Positions 52,068-62,140 of a stretch of DNA of 64,000 nt are shown here, piece by piece (position 1 is the first letter of the stretch; every line of letters starts with the position of its first letter). Under the pieces are notes generated by a model. The model had not been told where the DNA came from, did not search any database, and worked only from the letters and a program-made list of their open reading frames with translations. The translations under genes and the position numbers were made by a program. The stretch comes from Pseudopyrenochaeta lycopersici (lineage: Eukaryota; Ascomycota; Dothideomycetes; Pleosporales; Pseudopyrenochaetaceae), in NCBI GenBank assembly GCA_003313425.1, contig NHZP01000046.1, positions 248,001 to 312,000 of the forward strand. Reading direction: 5' to 3'.

Positions 52068-53485
52068 ATGCCCGGCAACGACCTGCGCCTGTTCGCGCTC
52101 GACGGCGGCGGAGTGCGCGGCCTGTCCGCCCTGATGCTGCTTGAGCAGCTCATGGAGGCTGTCGACCCAGACGCGCCGCCCAAGCCGTGCGACTACTTTG
52201 ACATGATCGGAGGGACAAGCACAGGGGGGTGATTACTACTGTTGGCCTTGACGTGCGTGCGAGGTGTACTGACGTACTAGACTGATCGCTGTCATGCTCG
52301 GCCGGCTGAGGATGAGCGTGGCGGACTGCATCACCGCGTACCTGTCGCTCTCTGACCGCGTATTCCAGAAGTCGCGACACCGAGTCACGATCAAAGGCAA
52401 GGTGCAGGGACGCTTCGACTCGGAGCAGCTGGCGCGCTCTGTGAGAGAAGTAGTCACACAGCAAGGGTTACCAGAAGAGGCGCTGCTTAAAGACGACCCT
52501 GACGCGGCCTGTAAAGTGTAGGTCCATCTACTGCTTCTACGAGAGCTTAGCTAACTGCTACAGCTTCGTGTGCGCGACGAGCAGGGAGACTAGCGAGACC
52601 GTCTGCCTAACGAGCTACCGCACGGCGCGGGGCAACAACGATCTCCTCAACAGCGTAAAGATATGGGAAGCCTGCCGGGCGACGTCGGCGGCGACGTCCT
52701 TCTTCGATCCGATCGCTATAGGTCGCTTTAGCGAAGAGTTTGTGGATGGGGCGACAGGCGCGAACAACCCAGTGCGGGAGGTGTGGGACCAGGCACAGCA
52801 GGTGTGGGGGCCAGAGGTGGAGAGCAAGGTCAAATGCGTGGTGTCGATCGGAACAGGCGCGCCGTCGCTCAAACCGTTCAAGGACGACGTGTTGCACATC
52901 GGCGAGACGCTGGTGGCCATCGCGACAGAGACAGAGCAAACGGCAGAGCGATTCCGGCGCGAGCGGCAGCTGCTGGACCGCACGGGGAGACTCTATCGGT
53001 TCAACGTGGTGCGGGGACTAGAGGACATTGGGCTGGAAGAGGCGAAGAAGGTCAAGGAGATGGCAGCGGCTACACGACGGTATATGGGGTCGCAAGAGGT
53101 GCACAAGCGGATGCAGGCATGCGCGGGCAACGTTGCCGGCAGAGAGTGTTAGTTTTGGTCTATCTACGTTCTTGTGCACGTGTGGCTAAATAGTAGATAG
53201 ATTTTGGAACGTACCACATCAACTTCAGTCTTCACGGCATCCCGAGAGCGAGACATTTCGTCGACAGGCCGGCCGAGATGGCCGCGATCGAGAGGGCGCT
53301 GCTTCCTCAGCGGATGCAACCCCAGCGACAGAAGGTGTCTATCCTGCGTGGTCTCGGCGGAATAGGCAAGACGCAGCTGGCGGTGGAGTTCGCACGACGG
53401 CAGCACCGCCGGTTCAGCGCCGTGTTCTGGCTGGACGGACGGAGCGAGGACAGCATCAAGCGAAGCATGGCGGGTTGCGCCAGAG
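52068..53485 (+). pseudogene. Patatin-NB-ARC STAND receptor, truncated by mariner fragment
   Basis: Exons are 52068-52228, 52281-52517 and 52564 to about 53148; a further intron probably ends before 53197 and leads into NB-ARC. The patatin-like phospholipase domain has the oxyanion-hole DGGGVRG, the catalytic GTSTGG serine motif and the DGATGANNP aspartate. The frame then reaches HINFSLHGIP, VDRPAEMAAIERALLPQ and the NB-ARC P-loop GLGGIGKT with AVFWLDGRSEDS. At about 53485 it breaks into a reversed mariner fragment, so the rest of NB-ARC and the repeat domain are lost. An intact family member would be an NLR with a phospholipase effector. Its phospholipase part is complete and might still be expressed. 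Confidence 0.85.
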
Positions 53486-53945
53486 CTATATCGACGGACT
53501 TCATAGAATTGCTCAGTATCATATCTCGTATCATATCATGCTGCGATACGGCAAGGTTAGGGGCCATGATGGAATCTACAGTACTATGCGTGCAAAGTCT
53601 CAGCACCTTGTCGTTTGCGATGCGCGAACATGAACACATCGCAGCAGCCTTGGCATGGTGGAATTACTTGGCACCCGGAACCCTCCGTTCCAACACCGTC
53701 ATGTGATTGGGAAACGTGCTTCGATAAAAAGCAAACTCGGCAAGCCTTCTGAAGACCATGACGCGAGGAAGAGGGAGAAACGCTTACGCACGCAATCGGT
53801 CGCGTTTCTGCACTATAGGTTGTCCAGTCACGACTCAGCCGAGCCATGTGGAACAGGCTGCTACACCAGGATTGGACCAATACCTGCCGCTGTTCTGCCT
53901 CCAAGCGGATGCGCCAAAGGCTGCAGCTCTCCAGCCCAGCTGCAC
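53486..53945 (-). mobile_element. Tc1/mariner 5' fragment
   Basis: The reverse complement matches the leader and first codons of the element at 38093: APNLAVSQHDMIRDMILSNS is identical, followed by MKSVDIA. It stops inside the first helix-turn-helix at the junction with the NB-ARC sequence. The leader similarity extends to about 53945. The rest of the transposase is missing. Confidence 0.85.
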
Positions 53946-54075
53946 ACCTAACAATGACCTTGCAGCCTCGCCGCGCGACTGGCGTAAGACTGCTCATAAT
54001 CTCCTGCGACTCACGATGCTCACCCTGTGAGCGCAAGACCCAACACGGTAGCAGTAGTGCAAACAACGTGGACAG

Positions 54076-56562
54076 ATGTCTGGAGGTTCATGGCCCCACC
54101 AGCAACACATTGACCAGGTATCCGCACAACATGGTTCACAGGCCTATGTAGGCAGCTTCATCAACTGCCAGTTCGGTAGCAATAACGAGCCCCAGAGTTC
54201 GTCTGCCAAGCTCTTTCGACTCTTCCACCACCTCCATGCCGGCCGCTAACATGGGTACTTGACAGATGCCTCAGAACAAGCGGCCAGCGTGTGTCGCAAC
54301 GCTCTCTTCCTTACCGATCCCCACGTCGACCGAGAGAGCCTGATCAGCGCGAAGGGGACGAGGGTCGCAGGCACTTGCGAGTGGATTACACACAATGAGA
54401 GCTACCGCGCCTGGCTGAACGGCGATGGCGATGGCAGGAACAATGACAACACGCGCCTGCTGTGGATCTCGGGCGGTCCAGGCAAGGGCAAGACCATGCT
54501 GTCCGTCTTCCTGACAGAGGAGCTGGAGAAGCACGTAACGCGCGCAGACAACGCAGAGCTGGCGTTCTTCTTCTGCAGCGCCCAGGACGAGAAGCGCAAC
54601 ACGGCCGCAGCTGTGCTACGTGGACTGGTGCACCAGATCATCGCCAAGCGCCCGCAGCTAGTCAAGCACGCGCTGCCGTACTTTGAGACAGTCGAGAGGA
54701 CACAGCAAACGCTGTCGTCCCTGGAGACGCTGTGGATCATCTTCAGCAAGCTAGTCGCAGATGCTGAGCTGGGGACGATGATCTGTGTGCTTGACGGGCT
54801 TGACGAGTGCGAGGAAGGCACGCTGAGGGTGCTGTTACCAAGGCTTGTCAGTCTGCCTGCTGGAGGAGCTCCGTCATCGACAAAGGGCGCGTTCAAGCTA
54901 GCGATAGTCAGTCGAGACATTCCTGGCCTGCAAGGTTGCACGAGGGTAAAGCTGGATCCTGACAACGATGAGAAGGTGGTCGGCGACATCGAGCTGTTCG
55001 TGTCTGCCCGAGTCAACGAGCTGTCGAGGATCGAGGGGTTCAACGATGACTTTCGAGCATCCGTCCAAACGACTCTCCTCAAACGCGCTGAAGGGACGTT
55101 CCTGTGGGTGGGCTTCGCGATGCACGAGCTGTCGCAGAAGCAGACGTGCAGTGAGATATGGGAAGCTCTGGAAGATATGCCGAGCGGCCTTCCAGCGATA
55201 TACAGCCGCATGCTGCTGCAGATTGCAGCCAAGCAGAGAGGGATGAGCTGTGCGATCTTGTGCTGGGTGACCATGGCTGTTCGCCCCCTGCAGTTGCAAG
55301 AGCTGGCTGCTGCGACAGGCGTCCGGCCTTTCTCCGCTCAGGTGACCATAGAACAAGCGATCCGCGACGCTATTGCTCTGTGCGGGCCTTTGCTGAAAGT
55401 ACAAGGGCAAGAGGTTAGTCTTGTCCACCAGTCAGCGCGAGACTATCTGCTGCGCCAAGAGCGCGACAGTGATACAGTGCTGGAGGCGTTCCGGCTTGAT
55501 TTACAAGGCGCACACCTTGAGCTGGCGCGACAATGCCTCGATTGCATTGCACAGAGCGCCTTGCAGTATAAGGCCATTGACCTAGATACTAAGCCAGACC
55601 CGCAAGAGTCTCCGCTGTTGCGATATGCGACGCGCCACTGGCCTGAGCACGCAAAGAGCTGTTCCACGCTCGCAGCAAAGCTCTTTGACCCTTCTGGGCT
55701 TTTCCTGCAGAAGGAGTCTTCTTTGCGAGACTACTGGTGGAAGACGTACACTAAACAGGTGAGAGGTCGTAAACGCAGGTCCCCTCCATTGCTACATATG
55801 GCGTGTACTCTGGAGATCATACCATGGGTAGAAGCGGTACTGGCAAAGAGGAGCTGGAGACCTAGGTTCCACCGACGTGTGAACAACAAGGACCAATATA
55901 GGGAGACGGCACTGCACTGGGCAGCTCTACGAGGGAACGAGGCGGTGGTGCGGCTGCTGGTGGGTAGAGGAGCGGACGTCAAGGCGACGGGCAACAGTGG
56001 GGAGACGGTGCTGCACTCAGCAGCTCTAGGAAGGAACGAGGCGGTGGTGCGGCTGCTGTTAGACAGAGGAGCGGACGTCACGGCGACGGACAACAAGAAC
56101 ATTGGGTATGGGAGGACGGTGTTGCACTCAGCAGCTCAGGCAGGGAACGAGGCGGTGGTGCGGCTGCTGGTGGATAGAGGAGCGGACGTCAAGGTGAAGA
56201 ACAATGGTGGGGAGACGGCGCTGCACTGGGCAGCTCATGAAGGGAACGAGGCGGTGGTGCGGCTGCTGGTGGACAGAGGAGCGGACATTGAGGCGAAGGA
56301 CAACAATGGGGTGACGGCACTGCACTGGGCAGCTCTACGAGGGAACGAGGCGGTGGTGCGGCTGCTAGTGGACAGAGGAGCGGACGTTAAGCCGAAGGAA
56401 GACCGCGAGGGGACGGTGCACTACGATGCCGTGAGAGGGTATGAGGCGGTGGTGCGGCTGCTGGCAGCAGTCCAAAGTCGTGGACCAGACACTGCAGCTC
56501 GAGTACCAGAAGGCGTGCGATGCGACGCTGCGGGATGGACTGGACCTGGAGCAGGTGTTTGA
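54076..56562 (+). CDS. NACHT-ankyrin NLR 3, orphan, chimeric 3' end
   Basis: About 798 aa. Exon 1 (54076-54175) carries the N-terminal motif QHIDQV ... YVGSFINCQFG at residues 10 onward. A phase-1 intron runs to 54265 and exon 2 is 54266-56562. Its donor lies a few codons earlier than in NLR 1, so the exon ends within the motif's last residues. NACHT shows SGGPGKGKTMLS, ICVLDGLDECEEG, AIVSRDIPGLQGC and LVHQSARDYLL. Six ankyrin repeats follow. After VVRLLAA the frame runs into a fragment of the 39509 gene family in the wrong frame, giving a 30-residue unrelated tail. No PigL_N gene lies upstream; that side is a mariner fragment and a patatin-NB-ARC remnant. Confidence 0.85.
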
Positions 56563-56689
56563 GGACCAAGACGCGGACTTCTTCATTCGGAGCGGAGTCA
56601 AGCGGGGAGTGGCACGCCGGTTTGTCAGAGACATAGAAGTATGGGCTGAGCTATATAAGGTGGAATATACTGGGGACAGGGAAGACTAG
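56463..56689 (+). pseudogene. C-terminal fragment of the 461-aa uncharacterised family
   Basis: In the frame +1 to the NLR: QQSKVVDQTLQLEYQKA, then LRDGLDLEQVFEDQDADFF and VKRGVARRFVRDIEVWAEL. It is closely similar to the C-terminus of the protein at 39509-40894, including the stop a few codons after LYK. It is joined to the last ankyrin codons of NLR 3 out of frame. Confidence 0.9.
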
Positions 56690-56739
56690 TGTGATGTATA
56701 GTCTTGTGTGAGGGTTACCGTCATTCTTGGAAGTTACAT

Positions 56740-56972
56740 CTTTAGTTCGCTTAGAAGCAGAATATGCCAGTAGATTTCTATTGCCCCGTCTGCGCCTTGA
56801 TTAACATTCTTCCACCGTAACCCCAGCACGCCGGAAGTGCGCTTTGGCAATGTCTTCCCTGCCGACGCTGATGCACCATTCGAGAAATGCTGCAAAGTCC
56901 TGCTCGGGGTTGCTCTCGTACTCCTGCCAGTATCTCTTAATAAAGCCGTTCAAGGTGCCAAAAAAGTCCTCG
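56740..56972 (-). mobile_element. Tc1/mariner 3' fragment
   Basis: The reverse complement encodes IEDFFGT, then YWQEYESNPEQDF and AKAHFRRAGVTVEE, matching the C-terminus of the 38423 transposase, plus part of the 3' flank. The internal boundary coincides with the start of the NLR 4 fragment. The joining sequence TCCTCGATC is present in both partners (the NACHT gene at about 44858 has the same string), indicating microhomology. Confidence 0.85.
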
Positions 56973-57792
56973 ATCTTACGTTGGGCGACGTTAGCTGCTC
57001 GCCCTCTGCAGTTGCAAGAGCTCGCAGCGGCCGTAGGTGTCTAGGTCCTTTCAGCGTGAATGACTGAGGAGCAAGTAGCCCGCGATGCTGTTGCTTTGTG
57101 CGGGCCGCTGTTGAAGGTGTAAGAGCAAGAGGTCAGCCTTGTCCACCAGTCGGCGCGAGACTACCTGCTGCGCAAAGAGCGCGACAGCGACGCAGTGCTA
57201 GAGGCGTTCCGGCTTGACTTACAAAGCACACACCTGGAGCTGGCACGAAAGTGCCTTGATTGCATCTCACATAGCGACTTGCAATATAGAGCCCTGGATC
57301 TAGTTGCTGAGTTAGACTCTCGAGAGTCTCCGCTGCTGCGATATGCAACACTCTACTGGCCGGATCATGCAAAGAGCTGTTCTGCACTCGCAGCAAAGCT
57401 CTTCGACCCTCCTGGGCTTTTCTTCCAGAAGGACTCTTCTTTGCGCATACACTGGTGGAAGACCTACCATAAGGAGATGAGAGGATATCAACGTCAGCCT
57501 CCACCATTACTCCATACGGCGCGTGCTTTGGAGATCATGCTATGGGTCGATGCGATACTAGCAAAGAGAAGCTGGAGGCCGACGTATCACCGGCGTGTGA
57601 ACAAGAAGGATGCTGGAGGAGAGACAGCACTGCACGGCGCAGCTTCGGAGGGGAATGAGACGCTAGTGCGGCTGCTGGTGGACCTCGGAGCGGACGTCAA
57701 GGCGACGGACAACGATGAGGCGGTGGTGCGGCTTGTTAGACAGAGGGGCGGACGTCAAAACAAAGGATAAGGATAGGAGAAAGGCACTTTAG
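56973..57792 (+). pseudogene. NACHT-ankyrin NLR 4, fragment
   Basis: It starts abruptly inside the post-NACHT region (ILRWATLAARPLQLQELAAA), with stops near 57040 and 57120. It then continues LVHQSARDYLLRKERDSD, FRLDLQSTHLELARKCLDCI and LLRYATLYWPDHAKSCSAL. One full ankyrin repeat (GETALHGAASEGNETLVRLL) and part of another follow, ending in a frameshifted VVRLVRQRGGRQNKG. It lacks the P-loop and N-terminus. It is most similar to NLR 3. Confidence 0.9.
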
Positions 57793-58551
57793 CGGAATCC
57801 TCTTAACAACATCACGATGTAGCCAAGCAAACCCGGTTACATAGTCTTAGTGCAAGTATCCAGACTCTTGTTTCTCCTGCTGTGTTCTGTATGTACTGTA
57901 CGCGCGATACAATATCGTCATGATCAGCTCCACACATTAAGGAGCTTTCGCCTTTCCGAGCCTAAATAACGTCTATGTCAACGCTACTCCCAATAAGGTC
58001 AAGGCTAGACTAAGCGATGCATGGCCCCTGTGAGCTGAGTGTTCTGTGTGATACGCAAACCGGAAGCTGATTGTGCAAGCGAGTGTGTAACGCAGCGTCG
58101 ACTGCCCGCGAGCGTGACGTTCGACATGCAGCATACCAATTCCACTAGTTACCACACTGCCGGGCCGTTAGGTCGAGCGTCACTAATGGACAGTTAGCGA
58201 CTGTGCCGACTGGGCGCCGGAATGGCCGCATAGTTGTTGAGTCACGTTACCAGCGGTTGACGCCTCTTGGGGGCTGTGTTTGTGGGTCAGCGCCGAGCCG
58301 TGGACGAGATGGGCGGCGGAATTCCGGGATAGTAAGCTTTTTAGGCTAGGGCGGGCCGACGCCTCTCAGATCCAATGCAGACGAATAACCTGAACCTTTG
58401 AATAGGAAAGGCAGGGGCTAGGTCTCTCCACTACATGCAGGTTGAAGTCTGACCTGCGCCCGTTGAGCCTGCTTGACTTTATTCGATCATCAGCAGCTCC
58501 TGCCGCCCTCGTGCAGCTATCGAAGCGCCGCCATGTGCGGTCGCACTAGAT
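57793..58551. other. Intergenic, with half of the foldback element
   Basis: No gene is recognised. 58001-58080 corresponds to one arm of the foldback element at 46812 (AAGGCTAGACTAAGCG, GGCCCCTGTGAGC, ACCGGAAGCTGATTGTGC). Confidence 0.6.
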
Positions 58552-59067
58552 GTGGCGTGGTCGGATCATTCCCCAGCCAATTATAAGCTTCTTGCTCAAG
58601 TAGGTAAGGCTTGGCCTGATCAGAGCATTGTAGGAGCTGTGATTGGTGCTTCTGAGAGAATCCAAAACTTGCCAACAGATTGCATCACTGGCTGCATTTT
58701 GAGAACGCAAGAAGAGACAGTGTTCAACAGCGGGTCAACCTCAGATTGTCCGACTGAGTTATTACTCGGATTTTTTCTGCATCAAACCAACATCGACAAT
58801 GCACTGCACCTGGCGCGATGCTCCAAGCGCATGTACGACGTGTTCGATACCTATCGGTTTCACATATTGAAACACATTATCGTAAGAACAGGCCGCGCAT
58901 GAGCTGTTCAGTGTATTTATCGCTTACGTTCTCTAGCTCTCTTCTAGCATCCACTCGTACGATGTGATGCTTCATTTCCAAGATACTCTCAAGGAATTTT
59001 CGCGAAAGCAGCTCCACGAAGATCGCAGTTCTGCGCCCACCGACCTGCATCCGCTGCCCGCACCCGG
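58552..59067. other. Orphan ORF and spacer
   Basis: A plus-strand frame at 58552-58902 (116 aa) contains CPTELLLGFFLHQ and ARCSKRMYDVFDTYRFHIL, faintly like an F-box type start, but this is too weak to call. The spacer ends where NACHT-like coding sequence resumes at about 59068. Confidence 0.3.
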
Positions 59068-60668
59068 GAGGTGCTGCAGGCGATGCCACGCGGACTAGAC
59101 CCGCTGTACGACCGGATGATGGCACAGATCTTGGGGCAGGACGACGTCAGGACAGCAGAGTACTGCAAAGATGTTCTCCGGGCAGTCACTGTCGCCTTCC
59201 GGCCCTTGCGTTTGAGAGAACTCGTCGTAGTAGCTGGCCTCCCGAGCGACCAGTTCGATCATCCCCAGGCAGTAGCTGACCTAGTGAGTCGCTGCGGCTC
59301 GTTTCTTACCATCCGCCAAGACACTGTATCCTTCATCCACCTTTCTGCCAAAGACTATCTCACATCAGGTAACGGGCGGCATGTGTTCGATGGCGCAGTA
59401 GTAGAGGAGCACGGGCGGGTGAGCTATCGCCTACTCAATGCGATGCGCAGCTCGCTGCGAAGGGATGTGTGCGGCTTAGAGAAGCCAGGAGCGGAGACGA
59501 AGGAGCTGACAAGGCGGGTTGAGGACAGCATTCTCGGGCAGATCGCATATGCATGCGAGTACTGGGTCGATCATTTGTGCGACTCGAATCTCACGTCTTC
59601 CGCAAGGTCTGAAGATGTACTACAGGATGGAGGCATTGTTGATCTGTTTCTGCAGGAGAAGTTTCTCTACTGGCTAGAAGCTCTCAGTCTGTGCGAGAGC
59701 GTGTCGAAAGGTATTGTCTCTGTAAAGAAACTCTGGTCGCTGACGCAAGTGTGTTCACTAATTGCTATGGTCGCAGAAACTGTTAAGCTAACAGATGCTA
59801 GGGAAGAGAAGAAACAAGCGCGTTTGCTAAGCTGGTCAAGGATGCGCATCGCTTCGCTATGTATCACAAGAGAGCTATTGAGGCCAGCGCGCTGCAAGCG
59901 TATGTATCTGCGCTGCTGTTTAGCCCAAGGAAGAGTTTAGTAAGGAAGCTTTTTCAGCATGAAGAGCCAGATAACATCACGGTTCTACCCGCTATGGACG
60001 ACAGCTGGAGCGCGTGCCTGCAGGCACTCGAGGGCCATAGCCGTTCGGTCACGTCAGTGGCCTTCTCGCACGACTCGGCCCAGCTGGCGTCGGGGTCGGA
60101 CGACAACACCGTCAAGATCTGGGATGCGAGCAGCGGGACGTGTCTGCAGACGCTCAAGGGTCATGGCAGCACTGTCACGTCAGTGGCCTTCTCGCACGAC
60201 TCGGCCCAGCTGGCGTCGGCGTCGCGGGACAAGACCGTCAGGATCTGGGATGCGAGCAGTGGGGCGTGTCTGCAGACGCTCAAGGGTCATGGCAGCACTG
60301 TCACGTCAGTGGCCTTCTCGCACGACTCGGCCCAGCTGGCGTCGGCGTCGTGGGACAAGACCGTCAAGATCTGGGATGCGAGCAGCGGGACGTGTCTGCA
60401 GACGCTCAAGGGTCATAGCGGCTCTGTCAACTCAGCTGGTCTCATCTCTATTCTTATGTCGCTGCACTCTGGTAAAACAGTGACAAAACGAAAGCTACCT
60501 GTCTGTCAGGAGCCAACGCTTAGCGCAGATAGCTCCTGGATTTCTGATAATGCCCAAAATCTGGTGTGGCTCCCAACAGAGTATAGACCCGTGTGCTCAG
60601 CCGTGTCAGGAAGATGTGTTGGTCTAGGTACAGGGTCTGGAAAGGTTTGGATATGTCGGTTCAAGTGA
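59068..60668 (+). pseudogene. NACHT-WD40 (HET-E/NWD-like) receptor, 5'-truncated
   Basis: Coding sequence starts within the C-terminal NACHT region (VLQAMPRGLDPLYDRMMAQI) and continues VTVAFRPLRLRELVVVAGLP and FIHLSAKDYL. An intron from about 59752 to 59804 leads to FAKLVKDAHRFAMYHKRAIE and LFSPRKSLVRKLF. Three WD40 repeats of 42 aa follow (60027-60404), almost the same as one another, then a partial one. The end is the family's usual cap: WLPTEYRPVCSAVSGR and GTGSGKVWICRF. The P-loop and effector domain are absent. Intact relatives have an N-terminal HET or other domain; the gene at 62141 is such a relative. Confidence 0.85.
60027..60404 (+). repeat. Three near-identical WD40 repeats (126-bp units)
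   Basis: Units 60027-60152, 60153-60278 and 60279-60404 are head-to-tail copies differing at few positions, mainly codons at GSDDN/ASRDK/ASWDK, K/R and T/A. High internal identity is typical of HNWD receptors under concerted evolution. Confidence 0.95.
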
Positions 60669-61228
60669 TATTCAAGTGATATGTGTTGCCTAAATGCTAC
60701 TCTTATATCTTATTTTAAAAGATCGGCACTCATGGAGGGACGGAGATGTACATGTATATATATGACGATTCTTTGCCACATCAAATCTTCCAGCACTCCT
60801 ACGGTAACTACGCTGTTAGCGGCGTGAGTTATGAGCATCCACTGACTGTGTAGCGTGTTGTGACGAGAGGCTACAAGCAAGGACGTCAAAACTTGCTTCA
60901 GAAACTTCATTCATGTGCGGAAGCTAACTTATAGAGGAAGCTACTGGCAAGTTGAAAATATGGTGTATAGACAAAGTTGAGAGACCTTAACGTACAGTAA
61001 TCACGAGATTCCATGACATGCGATTGGTCCAAGGTTTTAATCGAAATACGCATGCTCGAAATATACCAAGCTAATACAATCACTGACCACATGTGGAAGG
61101 TCGGAGAGTCATAGACTGTTTTGACCAATGAAGGATTGCACGAAATACTCGCATTTTCCGTCTCATATTCGCTTTTCTGTCAGTCCAAGCCGGTAATGGA
61201 TGGTTAAAGGGCTGTTTACGCGACTCTG
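60669..61228. other. No recognisable gene
   Basis: Sequence downstream of the WD40 gene. Short frames on the minus strand (60710-60910, 60907-61128) lack motifs. It ends at the terminal sequence of a piggyBac-like fragment. Confidence 0.45.
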
Positions 61229-61930
61229 CTATCCCATGCACTGTTAAACTTGCCCGTACACGGGCCACCTGCTTGTGGCCAATCGGACGATTGCTCCGAT
61301 CTGGGCAGAACACCAAGATTTAGGTATTTTATAGAGATTTGTATGGAGACTTCATTTGTGAGAGTTTCGAGATAGATTTACATAATACTTGAGCTTGCTT
61401 TTGTGTCTGTTGACTTGACTGTTTGATGCCGACGGAGGTGCTCCAGCCAGCACTCAGCGTTGACTTCAGGCCTACACAAAGGCAGCCGGCAGGACGTACA
61501 ACCAAAAGTAGTACGCGGAGGACGCTGAGGACGAGGAGACTTCTGTGAATTACCAGAAACGTGACCTAGAGGTGCTCGTGAGCGCCTTGAGTTGGCCTTT
61601 GCCCGCCCGTTTTCAGCACAAGCTACACAAGTCCTAGCTTCTGCAAATAGCTTTGTAGACGTGTGATAGCTCTCCTCGTTGACGTCAACGTCGTCAGATC
61701 TCTCACGTTTCTTATGGCCTGCGCAGAGGCGTTTGCCGCGCTCGAATAGTTGCTCAATGAGGGTACATAGGAACTTCTTATGGCCACTACGTTTAGAGGC
61801 CTTGGCGGAAGAGTAAGAGGAAAGCCTATAACAGTTGTTGAAAGTCAGATCTAGCAGGAAATACCAGAGAGGTCTCCAAGTACGAGACTTAACCTGCTGC
61901 GTTGAGTAGTACTGCTTAACTTGTACGGGA
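61229..61930 (-). mobile_element. piggyBac-like 3' end fragment
   Basis: It begins with the terminal sequence TATCCCATGCACTG, followed by CACGGGCCACC and GGCCAATCGGA, as at the other piggyBac ends. Inward, it aligns with 10375-10985: the cysteine-rich C-terminal coding region (GCTTGCTTTTGTGTC, AGCACTCAGCGTTGACTTC) and the block AACAGTTGTTGA...TCAGATCTAGCAGGAA. It is truncated near 61930. It carries no intact frame. Confidence 0.75.
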
Positions 61931-62140
61931 CACCAGCCTCAGCTCGCGACTCCAGGAACGCTTCTTTACCATCATAGTGTCTGGAGCTGTACAGCTGCTC
62001 GTTCTCCTCTCCCTAGGCTGACCTCTACGTAAACAGCGAAGCCAGTTGTCGCCGCAACACTCTCCTCCTACCAGGCTGCCGTATCAAGCCGCTCGTAACA
62101 CGTCCTACCGCATGCGCCTATCACAGATCTACCCGAATCA

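Noticed and set aside
61080..61316. 78-aa minus-strand ORF with CPDRSNRPIGHKQVARVR
   Set aside because: It lies over the terminal sequence of a piggyBac-like fragment; similar peptides arise at the other piggyBac ends, so it is not a gene.
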